Assembly: GCA_964640655.1 (NCBI GenBank)
Contig: CAZXFT010000009.1
Span: forward strand, 55,067-119,066
DNA length: 64,000 nucleotides
DNA from: BJGO01 sp964640655
GTDB lineage: Bacteria > Bacteroidota > Bacteroidia > Chitinophagales > UBA10324
Direction of reading: 5' to 3'
This document shows positions 41,407-51,051 of the stretch, piece by piece; the stretch's first letter is position 1; the number at the start of each line of letters is the position of its first letter. The position numbers and the translations under genes are program-made. The notes under the pieces are model-generated. The model worked only from the letters and a program-made list of their open reading frames with translations, was not told the DNA's origin and ran no database searches.

Positions 41407-44088
41407 CTACTCTCGCATAATCACTAACTTTTTGGTGATTTCATAGCTATTTTCTGAATGGAATTTAAGAACATATACTCCGGCAAGAAATGTACTACAG
41501 TCAATTATGTTGATTGAATCCTGAAGTATTGTTTCATTTACGATTCTGCCACTGAGATCACTAATAGTAAGAACTACATTGCTTAGCCCTTCAACAATAA
41601 AGTATTGATACGCAGGGGAAGGGTAAACCTTAACAGCGTTTATGTCAACTGATTCCAAACCTACATTAGTAATTTGTATCTTGTTCGACATTGCTGAACA
41701 ACCGTTTGCATCAGTAATCACAACACTATAATATCCATTTTGTGTTGGTATATAGTTTTGATTTGTTGCACCGGTAACCGGTTGTTGAGTATTAGAAAAT
41801 AAACCATAATACCATTGTAAAGTGCCGTTAGAACTTGTGCTCAGTTCTCCGTTACTATAGGCAACAACAGGAACGTTTGGAGAAACAGTAATGGTAATAT
41901 TTTGAGAATATTTTTTCAAATTGCCCCCAAGACTTATCACTAAACGATATGTGCCGCTTTGTGTAGCCTCGAATGTGGGCTGATCACCATCGGGTATATC
42001 AACGTTATTAAGTTGCCACTGATAATAATAACAAGGATTGATTGTATTGGGAACCAGTTTTACTTTTTGACCAAGGCATATACTTGTAGACCCTATAGCA
42101 GATATATTAGTAGACACAGGCGTAGATCCTTTAACAAAAACCGCATAACTGCGTGCAGGTATATCCACATAAATTTCTTGGTTGTTATTGATGATAGAAT
42201 ATCCTGATGCAACATTTCCGGTAATATCAAACAAGGTGTCACCAACATTCAGTTGATAGCCGGACCACATGTTCAGTTTTTGATATACTTTCATAGGTTG
42301 ACCGGAGAAGTTGATAGCAGCTACCACTCCATTGTTATTGCTGCAGGCGGCATTACCTGTTCCACCTAGTTGATAAATCAAAGAATTGGGAGAACTGCCA
42401 CTGGTGAAGTAGGAAGCAAATGGTGAGTTGAATCGGTTCAGATATTCTCGGTAACCCGCGTCTTTGATATATCTGTTATAAGCACTGATAAGTTTATTGA
42501 TTTTAGGAGCATAGCCAGGAAATTTATCGGTTAGGTAATCCTCGTAATACACACATGGCGTACCAACCGTTGGATTAGTTAGGATATAGGCATAACCTAA
42601 AATGGGGTCATTGTCTACACGATTGTAGTCTTCTCTGAAGTCGTGGTTGTTAACAAAACTGACTGCATTCAAACGACTCATATTTTGATTATCCACCATT
42701 CCGGAGTTAAAAATATTTCTTGCATCGTATCCAAATGCATCACAAGCATCGCGTATAGATGATTGTAAATTAAAATCGAATAGACGATAGATGATGGAAT
42801 CTTTAGTAGAATTATCCATGTAGTTATAGACTTCATCAATATGAGCTTTAAGAGTTGCAGCGCTGTATTCATAAGATTCTCCTACCACCATTTTGGGATT
42901 GATTCCTTTATAATGCAAATGGTCAAATAAATCCCCCAGAAACCAGGATGGCATATGTTTCACGGCATCTATTCTAAATCCTCCAACATTAACAGAATCT
43001 ATTAGCCATTCTGACCAATTTCTTAAGGTGTCTTGAGATGAACTAGTTGCCTGGTCAACATCATAGAAAAACCACATCCAGTCATAGTCACCGCACAAAC
43101 AGGTTGGTGCTCCATTAGGTCTGAAATTCATATAGTTAAACTGACCTCTGCCTGATGGCACACTTTGAAACGATGTATAAGTTTGATAAATCATCTGATT
43201 ATATATGTTAGAGTTGTTGCCACTGTACCAGATGCTATAAATAAAATGATCGGAAAAAGCTCCATCGTTCATCATAGTAATATAGATGGTATCATTAGCC
43301 AAAAAGTCGTTGGCAGTAAGAGTAACCTGAAACTCATCTACACCACAACCGCCGGCATCAATGGAAGAATTAATTCTTGTTCCAATGGCAACAGTATTAT
43401 TACCCTGACCGCAATCGCCACCACCATTCGGTTCTTGTTCGTTAACTACAGTTGATGTTAAATATTTCTTTTGAGTCCAAACCGCAAACTGATATCCTTT
43501 TCCGAAATAATCAGGATGAGCTGAAGCTGATTTAATCTTGAAATAGTAAGTGCCTGCTCCTAAACCGGTACCTGTACCAATAGGAATAATATTTCTAAAG
43601 CGGTCTGATGGATAACAATTGTCACCATTCACGTGCTTTTGAAAATTGTAATCTTCTATCCAACCTTTCACTGCAGGATTAAACTCAGGATTACCACCTG
43701 AACGATGATTATATACCACATCGGCTATGGCCGTCATATTATGTGATTTAATTGAGTCAATCAACTGGTCAACTTTTACACGGGTACCAAATCCTGTTTT
43801 GCGGTTGTTGGTCCCCAGATGATAATAATCGTAAGTATCATAGCCGTTGCTGGCGCCACCACCCTGCCCTAAACTCAATGGGGGCAACCATAAATAGGTA
43901 TAGCCTCTGTCAGCAAGATATTTTGATTTATTGATGAGTGTGTCGACAAATGATTTCCCCTGACCTGTTTTGGGATATTCCCACCACCAAGCCTGCAGCA
44001 TTACATTCTGTGCAGACGAGTATTGAATAAAGAAGGATAAGATGAAAAACGAAAAAACACTTTTGATATAAAACTTGCTTGCTTTCAT
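41407..44088 (-). CDS. Secreted alpha-amylase (GH13) with Ig-like module and T9SS type A sorting domain
   Basis: An 893-residue exported starch-degrading enzyme. Signal peptide (SFFILSFFIQYSSAQ), then the GH13 barrel: MLQAWWWEYPKTGQ, WLPPLSLGQGG, IADVVYNHRSGG, the nucleophile Asp in GGFRIDAVKHMP, the acid Glu in MVVGESYEYS, and the transition-state Asp in SFVNNHDFRED. Between the N-HR segment and the nucleophile there is an unusually long region (about residues 155-290) with Cys- and Gly-rich beta sequence (GGGDCGQGNNT, DAGGCGVDEFQVT), possibly an inserted carbohydrate-binding module. The C-terminal part has a beta domain, an Ig-like module (about 665-800) and a type A sorting domain (VYPSPAYQYFIVEG ... 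GVYVLKFHSE, last 80 residues). Start ATG 44088. Confidence 0.9.
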   Translation of the reverse strand: MKASKFYIKSVFSFFILSFFIQYSSAQNVMLQAWWWEYPKTGQGKSFVDTLINKSKYLADRGYTYLWLPPLSLGQGGGASNGYDTYDYYHLGTNNRKTGFGTRVKVDQLIDSIKSHNMTAIADVVYNHRSGGNPEFNPAVKGWIEDYNFQKHVNGDNCYPSDRFRNIIPIGTGTGLGAGTYYFKIKSASAHPDYFGKGYQFAVWTQKKYLTSTVVNEQEPNGGGDCGQGNNTVAIGTRINSSIDAGGCGVDEFQVTLTANDFLANDTIYITMMNDGAFSDHFIYSIWYSGNNSNIYNQMIYQTYTSFQSVPSGRGQFNYMNFRPNGAPTCLCGDYDWMWFFYDVDQATSSSQDTLRNWSEWLIDSVNVGGFRIDAVKHMPSWFLGDLFDHLHYKGINPKMVVGESYEYSAATLKAHIDEVYNYMDNSTKDSIIYRLFDFNLQSSIRDACDAFGYDARNIFNSGMVDNQNMSRLNAVSFVNNHDFREDYNRVDNDPILGYAYILTNPTVGTPCVYYEDYLTDKFPGYAPKINKLISAYNRYIKDAGYREYLNRFNSPFASYFTSGSSPNSLIYQLGGTGNAACSNNNGVVAAINFSGQPMKVYQKLNMWSGYQLNVGDTLFDITGNVASGYSIINNNQEIYVDIPARSYAVFVKGSTPVSTNISAIGSTSICLGQKVKLVPNTINPCYYYQWQLNNVDIPDGDQPTFEATQSGTYRLVISLGGNLKKYSQNITITVSPNVPVVAYSNGELSTSSNGTLQWYYGLFSNTQQPVTGATNQNYIPTQNGYYSVVITDANGCSAMSNKIQITNVGLESVDINAVKVYPSPAYQYFIVEGLSNVVLTISDLSGRIVNETILQDSINIIDCSTFLAGVYVLKFHSENSYEITKKLVIMRE

Positions 44089-44093
44089 AGTGC

Positions 44094-44124
44094 TAAAAGT
44101 AATCACGCACACTAAATATTACAA
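44094..44124 (-). promoter_or_regulatory. Possible promoter of the alpha-amylase gene
   Basis: On the minus strand TTG (44122-44124), 20 bp, then TACTTTTA (44094-44101), one base off TAnnTTTG, only 6 bp before the ATG at 44088. The very short leader makes this tentative. Confidence 0.35.
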
Positions 44125-44180
44125 GTCTACTACATCAAAGAATCTCTAATTGATAATAATTTAATACTTAGCTGAAAGCA

Positions 44181-47054
44181 TTATTGAACAATGACACCTT
44201 CGGTGTTATAAACTTCCATTGGAGGACAAGCACAAATTAAATTTCGATCGCCGTGAGTGTTATTAATTCGAGATACAGCAGGCCAGAATTTATGTTGTTT
44301 AAGATATGCAACCGGGTAAGCTGCCTTGGTTCTTGAGTATGGTTTGTTCCATTCATCTGCGGCAACAGTATGCATGGTGTGTGGTGCATTTTTCAAAACA
44401 TTATTTTGAACATCAGCAATTCCATCAATAATTTCCTGTATCTCACCACGTATACTGCGCATAGCCAGAATAAATCTGTCAAGTTCTTCTTTCGGTTCGC
44501 TCTCGGTTGGTTCAATCATCATTGTGCCTGCCACAGGGAACGATACAGTTGGTGCATGGAAACCATAATCTATCAATCGCTTCGCTACATCTTCTACTTC
44601 AATTCCATATTTCTTGTACTCACGCAAATCCATAATAAACTCATGAGCACAAAACCCATTTTCGCCTTTGTATAAAATTGTATAGTCATTTTCTAATGCA
44701 GCACGTAAATAGTTTGCATTCAGTATCGCATACTCCGTTGCTTCTTTGCAGCCCATTGCACCCAACATTCTAATATAGCCGTATGAGATTAATAATATAC
44801 TTGCTGAACCCCAAGCTGCTGAAGAAACCGCGTTAACAGATTTTTCAGTACCTAACTCAATAATGGAATGACCGGGTAGATATGGTGCTAAATGTTTGGC
44901 AACACAAATTGGCCCCATTCCCGGTCCGCCACCGCCGTGGGGTATGCTGAATGTTTTATGTAGGTTGATGTGATTAACATCTGCACCAATCTGTGAAGGA
45001 CTCGTAAGTCCAACCTGAGCATTCATATTTGCTCCATCCATATATACCTGACCACCATATTCGTGAATGATGCGACATATCTCTCGAATGCTGGTTTCAA
45101 AAACACCATGTGTTGATGGGTATGTAACCATCAGTGCTGCTAACTGATCTTTGTGTTGTTCGGCTTTTTGTTTCAAATCGCTTACATCAATGTTGCCTTT
45201 ATCGTCGCATTTGACAACTACAACAATAAAACCGGCCATCACGGCACTAGCTGGATTAGTACCATGTGCTGAGGATGGGATCAGACAAACATTACGATGT
45301 GATTCATTTCGGTCTTCAAAATATTTTCTGATAACTAATAGCCCTGCGTATTCGCCTTGTGCACCACTATTAGGTTGTAAAGAGCAAGAAGCAAAACCTG
45401 TTATTTCACATAGATAGCTTTCAAGTTCATCAATTATTTGTTTGTATCCTTTCCACTGTTCTATAGGAGCAAATGGGTGAATATGCGCAAACTCAGGCAA
45501 ACTCACAGGCATCATTTCAGATGCGCTGTTCAGTTTCATAGTACAAGAACCAAGTGGAATCATGGCTGTATTCAATGCCAGATCTTTGTTTTCAAGTTGT
45601 TTCATGTAACGCATCATTTCCGTTTCGGTATGATGACGATTGAACACAGGATGTTGTAAATAAGAGCTAGTTCTTGAGAGTAAAGTATATGTATTAGTAT
45701 TTGTCTTGTCTATAGTTTGTTTGTTCTTACCAGCTGCTTCGCAAAATATATCTGCAATCGTTTGAACATCATTCCACGAAGTGGTTTCATCTAAAGAAAT
45801 ACACAATTGAGATTGAGCATGGCGAACATTCATTTGATGTTTATCAAACAATTGAATTAAGATAGCACCAACCTTTTTATCAGTCATACTCATGTCTACA
45901 CAAATCGTATCAAAATAATCATTGTGCGCTATGGCAAAACCTGCACTCTTCAAAGCCAAATGCAATGAGCTTACTTTATGATGAACTGTTTCTGCAATTT
46001 CCTTAATGCCATTTGGTCCATGGTAAACAGCATACATTGCGGCAATATTGGCCAACAAAGCTTGAGCGGTGCAAATATTGGAAGTCGCTTTCTCGCGACG
46101 AATATGTTGCTCGCGTGTTTGCAACGCCATTCTGTAAGCTTGCTTACCTTCAGCATCAATTGATACTCCGATGATTCTTCCAGGCATCAGACGTTTATAT
46201 TCATCACGTACAGCAAAGTATGCAGCGTGAGGACCACCAAAACCCATAGGAACACCAAAGCGTTGTGCTGAACCAATGGCAATGTCTGCATTCATTTCAG
46301 ATGGTGTTTTTATTAAGGCTAACGCAAGCAGGTCAGTAGCTAATACAACACGAATATCTTTTTGGTGTGCTACGGATATCCAAGAAGTGTAATCCTGAAT
46401 TCGTCCCTCAACATTTGGATATTGTAATAATGCACCGAAATATTCTTCAGTTAGAGTTACCTTCTGTTCATCTTCAATTAATAAATCAATACTAAGCGGA
46501 GTCGCACGAGTTTTTAGAATATCAATTGTTTGTGGAAACACTTGATTTGATATGAAAAACTTTTTTCTCTTTCCATTCTGAGCGTGATATAATAAGGTCA
46601 TCGCTTCGGCTGCTGCGGTACCTTCATCTAACAAGGATGCGTTAGCCACATCCATACCTGTAAGGTCGGTGACCATTGTTTGAAAATTCAATAGCGATTC
46701 CAAACGCCCCTGTGCAATTTCAGCCTGATAAGGTGTATATTGTGTGTACCATCCGGGATTTTCAAACAAGTTACGCAGTATAACCGGTGGAGTTATAGTG
46801 TTGTAATAGCCAAGACCTATATAACTCTTGTAAACTTTATTTTTAGAAGCTATTTCCTGAATCAGATTCAAATATTCATATTCACTTAATGCTTCCGGCA
46901 AAACAGGTAAGGTTTTTAATCGTATATCATTTGGTACAACCTGGTCAATTAGTTCGGAAAGTGAATTGACACCAATTGATTTTAACATGAGTTTGGTATC
47001 TCTTTCGTCAGGACCTATGTGTCTGTGTCGGAATGCTGTTGTGAAGTTTGTCAT
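44181..47054 (-). CDS. gcvP: Glycine dehydrogenase (decarboxylating), P protein of the glycine cleavage system
   Basis: PLP-dependent decarboxylase that starts glycine cleavage, passing the methylamine to lipoylated H protein. The 957-residue single-chain form is used (both halves fused). The first block FRHRHIGPDERDTKLML, the N-terminal half (GTAAAEAMTLLYHAQNGK) and the C-terminal PLP region (INLHKTFSIPHGGGGPGMGPI with the Schiff-base Lys in HKTF) are all there, as is NPNSGAQGEYAGL-like QPNSGAQGEY. ATG 47054 is chosen because it directly precedes the family start and a TAAATTTG box is just upstream; the longer frame adds 24 residues of no resemblance. No gcvT or gcvH in the window. Confidence 0.97.
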   Translation of the reverse strand: MTNFTTAFRHRHIGPDERDTKLMLKSIGVNSLSELIDQVVPNDIRLKTLPVLPEALSEYEYLNLIQEIASKNKVYKSYIGLGYYNTITPPVILRNLFENPGWYTQYTPYQAEIAQGRLESLLNFQTMVTDLTGMDVANASLLDEGTAAAEAMTLLYHAQNGKRKKFFISNQVFPQTIDILKTRATPLSIDLLIEDEQKVTLTEEYFGALLQYPNVEGRIQDYTSWISVAHQKDIRVVLATDLLALALIKTPSEMNADIAIGSAQRFGVPMGFGGPHAAYFAVRDEYKRLMPGRIIGVSIDAEGKQAYRMALQTREQHIRREKATSNICTAQALLANIAAMYAVYHGPNGIKEIAETVHHKVSSLHLALKSAGFAIAHNDYFDTICVDMSMTDKKVGAILIQLFDKHQMNVRHAQSQLCISLDETTSWNDVQTIADIFCEAAGKNKQTIDKTNTNTYTLLSRTSSYLQHPVFNRHHTETEMMRYMKQLENKDLALNTAMIPLGSCTMKLNSASEMMPVSLPEFAHIHPFAPIEQWKGYKQIIDELESYLCEITGFASCSLQPNSGAQGEYAGLLVIRKYFEDRNESHRNVCLIPSSAHGTNPASAVMAGFIVVVVKCDDKGNIDVSDLKQKAEQHKDQLAALMVTYPSTHGVFETSIREICRIIHEYGGQVYMDGANMNAQVGLTSPSQIGADVNHINLHKTFSIPHGGGGPGMGPICVAKHLAPYLPGHSIIELGTEKSVNAVSSAAWGSASILLISYGYIRMLGAMGCKEATEYAILNANYLRAALENDYTILYKGENGFCAHEFIMDLREYKKYGIEVEDVAKRLIDYGFHAPTVSFPVAGTMMIEPTESEPKEELDRFILAMRSIRGEIQEIIDGIADVQNNVLKNAPHTMHTVAADEWNKPYSRTKAAYPVAYLKQHKFWPAVSRINNTHGDRNLICACPPMEVYNTEGVIVQ

Positions 47055-47074
47055 ACTAATGTAAAAAGTGGCCG

Positions 47075-47082
47075 CAAATTTA
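47075..47082 (-). promoter_or_regulatory. -7 promoter box of gcvP
   Basis: Minus-strand TAAATTTG, an exact TAnnTTTG match, 20 bp before the ATG at 47054. The rest of the 168 bp up to the divergent J-domain gene holds no recognisable riboswitch. Confidence 0.6.
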
Positions 47083-47222
47083 CAGATTCGGCTTATTTGC
47101 ACTCCTAAAAACAACGAATTAAACAATCAGTTGCATTTATCCACAATTATGTAGCTAATTATTTCGTTTGTAAGTATTGTTATTAATATTAAAAACCCTA
47201 CTTTAGGAACAAATCCAACTCT

Positions 47223-47750
47223 ATGCTTCCAGACTACTATAAAATTTTAGACATTGGCAGCGATGCCAGCGATATGGAAATTAAGAAGGCTTACCGTCAA
47301 AAAGCCAAAGAATTTCATCCTTCCAATAATAAGAGCAATGATGCCTTGCAAAAGTTTATAGAGATTAATGAAGCCTATGAAATATTGATTCACCATAATA
47401 CCCGTGAACTGTATGAGGAAGACTTTCATTCCTGGCATAACCCTGAAGAATATCCGATTTACAAATATTGGGTAGATGCTGCTCATTCAAGAGCACAGGA
47501 ACATGCCAAATTATCGTTCAGCGATTTTGTAAAAACCAAATTCTACCGAAGCACCAGAACCAGCAGTTACAGCATTTTTCTGGTAGGAATGATCTTGGGT
47601 ATTATTATCTCGTTATCACCATATGCATTTATGGTGGCCTTTGACAATAAATTCATTGGTGTAGCTTCTCTGTTCATTGCATTACCAGCCGGTATCTTTA
47701 TGATTATTCAGGCACTTGCCGGTTTTCAGTCACTTAAAAAATTCCATTAA
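47223..47750 (+). CDS. J-domain membrane protein with degenerate HPD motif
   Basis: A 175-residue protein: N-terminal J-domain of about 70 residues (DYYKILDIGSDASDMEIKKAYRQKAKEFHPSNN, then FIEINEAYEIL) followed by a linker and two hydrophobic segments at the C-terminus (FLVGMILGIIISLSPYAFMVAF and GVASLFIALPAGIFMIIQAL). The invariant His-Pro-Asp of co-chaperones is His-Pro-Ser, so stimulation of DnaK ATPase may be impaired. There is no zinc-finger or C-terminal substrate domain. Such type III J-proteins with degenerate motifs sometimes act as membrane anchors or in regulation. Function here unknown. ATG 47223; divergent from gcvP. Confidence 0.82.
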   Translation: MLPDYYKILDIGSDASDMEIKKAYRQKAKEFHPSNNKSNDALQKFIEINEAYEILIHHNTRELYEEDFHSWHNPEEYPIYKYWVDAAHSRAQEHAKLSFSDFVKTKFYRSTRTSSYSIFLVGMILGIIISLSPYAFMVAFDNKFIGVASLFIALPAGIFMIIQALAGFQSLKKFH

Positions 47751-47754
47751 AGCT

Positions 47755-48291
47755 CTACCACTTTTTCGACTGTATTTCTATTCTGCCGAAAACAGCGCTT
47801 GCTTTAATCTTTAAGAAAGGTTTGTCCGGACTATATGCAGCATTGGTATAAACCTGTTCTCCAAATCCATTGATGGAATTTCCGGGTACCTGAACAGTTC
47901 CGAATGCTGTTTCCATTTTAATCATAGTTGGTATCGAATCATTGATCAATATTTTTCCGTTGCCAAATACAACATCTACTTTAACAGTTTTGGACAATTC
48001 ATCCTCTGAAACTTTAAATAGATCTATCACTCCACTTCCGAAAACAATATCGTAAGCACCGTTATACTTGGAATAATCAAAGTGTCTGCTGGTCATTATT
48101 GCTTCATCTTTAGATTGATTGTTCCTAAGTAGCCCACCGGTGAGCATTCTTATTCCGAAGTAAATTAACACAAGACCCAGGATAATTTTAAAAATTGGGA
48201 TGTTGATGTGAAATACCTCCTTGATAATTATAGATGCTCCAAACAAGACTATAACTGCACCCCAGAAAACTGCTGAAGAAAGAAAATTCAT
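47755..48291 (-). CDS. LiaF-like membrane protein with cell-wall-active antibiotic response domain
   Basis: A 178-residue protein with two N-terminal membrane spans (AVFWGAVIVLFGASIIIKEVF and FKIILGLVLIYFGIRML), then a beta-rich domain repeating V-D-V-V-F-G-N-G-K, METAFGTVQV and IKASAVFGRIEI, the hallmark of the LiaF / DUF2154 family of periodic F-G-x motifs. In Firmicutes LiaF represses the LiaRS cell-envelope stress response; no LiaRS-like pair is seen here, so the role is open. ATG 48291 (MNFLSSA) is chosen since it places the first span at the right spot; the frame's extra 32 residues are unlikely. Divergent from the carboxylase gene. Confidence 0.78.
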   Translation of the reverse strand: MNFLSSAVFWGAVIVLFGASIIIKEVFHINIPIFKIILGLVLIYFGIRMLTGGLLRNNQSKDEAIMTSRHFDYSKYNGAYDIVFGSGVIDLFKVSEDELSKTVKVDVVFGNGKILINDSIPTMIKMETAFGTVQVPGNSINGFGEQVYTNAAYSPDKPFLKIKASAVFGRIEIQSKKW

Positions 48292-48395
48292 ATTTAATAT
48301 TTGTCCATAAAAGTAAGGTTTGGAATTGAAAATCAAACAACATAAAAACTCACCTGAAATTTTATCTACTTTGCCAACCATTATCAAATCTTTCT

Positions 48396-50024
48396 ATGGA
48401 CTTACAGTTTAACAAAAACGAGGACACCAATAAACTGCTTACTTCTAAAGTAACTGAGCAACTTGCCAAAATTCACCTTGGCGGAGGCAAAAAGAATATT
48501 GAGAAACAACACGAAAAAGGTAAACTCACTGCACGTGAACGTGTGCAGTATTTATTAGATGAAGACTCTCCCCGTCTTGAAATTGGCTCTTATGCAGGAT
48601 TTGAAATGTATGCTGATGAAGGTGGTTGTCCTGCAGGAGGAGTAATAGTTATGCTGGGATATGTAACTAATAAACTTTGTGTTGTGGTTGCCAATGATGC
48701 TACTGTAAAAGCAGGAGCGTGGTTTCCAATTACAGCTAAAAAGAATTTACGGGCACAGGAAATTGCCATGGAAAACAGAATTCCAATTATCTACCTGGTT
48801 GATAGTGCCGGAGTTTATTTGCCCATGCAAGATGAAATTTTTCCTGACAAGGAGCACTTTGGTCGTATGTTCCGAAACAATGCCAAGATGAGTTCTGAGG
48901 GTATCGTGCAGATTGCTGCAATTATGGGCAGTTGTGTTGCCGGTGGCGCTTACTTGCCTATAATGAGTGACGAGGCTATGATAGTGGATAAGACCGGATC
49001 AATTTTTCTTGCAGGACCTTATTTAGTTAAAGCCGCTATTGGTGAGGATATCGATCAGGAAACATTAGGAGGAGCCTCAACTCATTGCGAGATATCGGGA
49101 GTTACGGATTATAAAATGCCAAACGATAAAGCATGCCTTGACAAAATTCGGAGCATCGTTGATAAAATTGGCAGTAACGCTAAAGCGGGATTCAGCAGAA
49201 TCAAGCCTTTACTACCAGCCAAAAAGCAAGATGAAATATTTGGAATTATGCCTGACGATATTTCCAAGCAATATGATATGTACGAAATCATAGAACGATT
49301 GGTAGACGACTCCAAATATGATGAGTATAAGGCCGGATACGGTAAATCCATCGTAACATGTTATGCACGAATAGATGGCTGGGCCGTTGGAATAGTTGCT
49401 AACCAACGTAAAGTAGTAAAAAGTGCGAAAGGAGAAATGCAGTTTGGAGGCGTCATTTATAGCGATTCCGCAGATAAGGCAACTCGTTTTATATTGAATT
49501 GCAATCAAAAGAAAATACCATTGGTTTTTCTACAAGATGTTACCGGCTTTATGGTTGGATCTAAATCGGAGCATGGCGGCATTATTAAGGATGGAGCTAA
49601 AATGGTGAATGCTGTATCAAACTCTGTTGTACCAAAAATTACAGTCATAGTTGGAAACAGCTTTGGCGCAGGTAACTATGCCATGTGTGGCAAAGCCTAT
49701 GATCCACGAATAATAGTCGGTTGGCCAATGTCACGTATTGCTGTTATGGGTGGTTCGCAGGCCGCTAAAACACTTTTACAAATTCAGGTTGCTTCTCTAA
49801 AAGCAAAAGGCAAAGAAATTAGTAAAGAAGATGAGGACAGAATGCTGAAAGAAATTACAGCACGCTATGAAAAACAAATGCAGCCACAGTATGCTGCTGC
49901 TCGTTTATGGCTTGATGAGATTATTAATCCTTTGGAAACACGTAAGGTGATATCCATGACCATTGAAGCGGCAGACAATGCCCCAATTACACGAGCATTT
50001 AACCCCGGTGTTATTCAAACTTGA
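48396..50024 (+). CDS. Acyl-CoA carboxylase beta (carboxyltransferase) subunit
   Basis: Carboxyltransferase subunit of a biotin-dependent acyl-CoA carboxylase. The 542 residues have the crotonase-fold carboxyl-transferase pair: the N half with GGCPAGGVIVMLGYV, VDSAGVYLPMQDEIFPDKEHFGRM and GAYLPIMSDEAMIV; the C half with FLQDVTGFMVGSKSEHGGIIKDGAK and GNSFGAGNYAMCGKAYDPRIIVGWP. The segment with I-F-P-D-x-x-H-F-G-R points to methylcrotonyl-CoA carboxylase (leucine breakdown) more than to propionyl-CoA carboxylase. The biotin-bearing alpha subunit is not in the window. Leucine dehydrogenase, the entry to leucine breakdown, is 11 kb away. Stop directly abuts the convergent next gene. Confidence 0.93.
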   Translation: MDLQFNKNEDTNKLLTSKVTEQLAKIHLGGGKKNIEKQHEKGKLTARERVQYLLDEDSPRLEIGSYAGFEMYADEGGCPAGGVIVMLGYVTNKLCVVVANDATVKAGAWFPITAKKNLRAQEIAMENRIPIIYLVDSAGVYLPMQDEIFPDKEHFGRMFRNNAKMSSEGIVQIAAIMGSCVAGGAYLPIMSDEAMIVDKTGSIFLAGPYLVKAAIGEDIDQETLGGASTHCEISGVTDYKMPNDKACLDKIRSIVDKIGSNAKAGFSRIKPLLPAKKQDEIFGIMPDDISKQYDMYEIIERLVDDSKYDEYKAGYGKSIVTCYARIDGWAVGIVANQRKVVKSAKGEMQFGGVIYSDSADKATRFILNCNQKKIPLVFLQDVTGFMVGSKSEHGGIIKDGAKMVNAVSNSVVPKITVIVGNSFGAGNYAMCGKAYDPRIIVGWPMSRIAVMGGSQAAKTLLQIQVASLKAKGKEISKEDEDRMLKEITARYEKQMQPQYAAARLWLDEIINPLETRKVISMTIEAADNAPITRAFNPGVIQT

Positions 50025-50921
50025 TTACTTTAGTTTTTTAGAAGCAGTAGCATCTTGCTCCTGCAATAAATCCATAGGCTTTATACGAACTATTTCTTCA
50101 CCGGTTTTGAATAAAACAGAATTTGAAAAACCGCTTGTATCGACTTTACCATGATAAATGATTGATTGTACCTGTACTTCATAATCAGATTTCGGTATCA
50201 GATTCACTAAAAATCTCTTGTTACCCGGTGCAGTTACAATACCGTTTTTCCATTCTTGCGTGCCTACAGGTCTGGTACGGACAATATACTTAATAGCATT
50301 ATTTACGCTTATCCAACTCACTGTTGCTGTTTTATCCTGTACGTTCTCCACTTTTACTGCTGTAGGTATGGCTAAAGCAGTATTTGTCTCACAGTTATAG
50401 CTGAACATATTCATCCACTTATATTCAGAATTGATTGCATTCTGGTCTGCTTTTTTTACATTAATAATATTTGCGCGTGTTTCAACTTTAATCCTGCTGG
50501 CTAAATCTTTTTTCAAAATACTTATCGAATAGCTTTTACGGTTGAGTTTATCTTGAATTTTGATCACTTTAGGTTGTATCTTCAAATTCTTTTCATCATA
50601 TATTTTTATCTCTGCTCCGTCTATTACTGTTGTATTTGTAGCTAAAAGTGTGAAACAAACAGAATCGTTTCTGATAGCTATTGTTAATTGAGGCAGGTTA
50701 TTGATAGACGACATATCATCAATTCCTTCAGAAGGAAACAATGGCAACACATTAGTTGTGATATTACTTGTATTGTTTGCCATGGAATCTTTTGTTTCGC
50801 CAAAATGATTAGCCAGAAACAATCCACTTGCAATAAAAACCCCTGTTGTTACACCGGCAATGGCATAATGGATTCTGGTTCTAAGACTATTTTTCTGTCT
50901 GAGTACAAGCCTTTGGGACAT
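50025..50921 (-). CDS. Single-span membrane protein with fibronectin type III-like domain
   Basis: A 298-residue protein with a basic N-terminus (MSQRLVLRQKNSLRTRIH), one membrane anchor (YAIAGVTTGVFIASGLFLAN) and an extracytoplasmic part: a beta domain of unknown type (LTIAIRNDSVCFTLLATNTT, IKIYDEKNLKIQPKVIKIQDKL) followed by a fibronectin type III domain (about 200-285: PTAVKVENVQDKTATVSWIS, YIVRTRPVGTQEW, LIPKSDYEVQVQSI). The last residues are Lys-rich. Such domains bind other proteins or carbohydrates. No enzyme motif. ATG 50921 chosen; the longer frame adds 23 residues ahead of the anchor. Confidence 0.7.
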   Translation of the reverse strand: MSQRLVLRQKNSLRTRIHYAIAGVTTGVFIASGLFLANHFGETKDSMANNTSNITTNVLPLFPSEGIDDMSSINNLPQLTIAIRNDSVCFTLLATNTTVIDGAEIKIYDEKNLKIQPKVIKIQDKLNRKSYSISILKKDLASRIKVETRANIINVKKADQNAINSEYKWMNMFSYNCETNTALAIPTAVKVENVQDKTATVSWISVNNAIKYIVRTRPVGTQEWKNGIVTAPGNKRFLVNLIPKSDYEVQVQSIIYHGKVDTSGFSNSVLFKTGEEIVRIKPMDLLQEQDATASKKLK

Positions 50922-51051
50922 TTTTTTATGATTTTGGCTCTCTAACGATAGAATTCTGAAGTGGTTACATACCTGATTAAAATAGAACACTCATTATTAA
51001 TGTTTTAATATTCAGCAACAATAGAGCGTGTATTTGTTTCCTTTGCAAGCC

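Noticed and set aside
47055..47222. Glycine riboswitch upstream of gcvP
   Set aside because: The promoter box sits 20 bp before the ATG, which leaves no room for an aptamer, and no conserved riboswitch sequence is seen.
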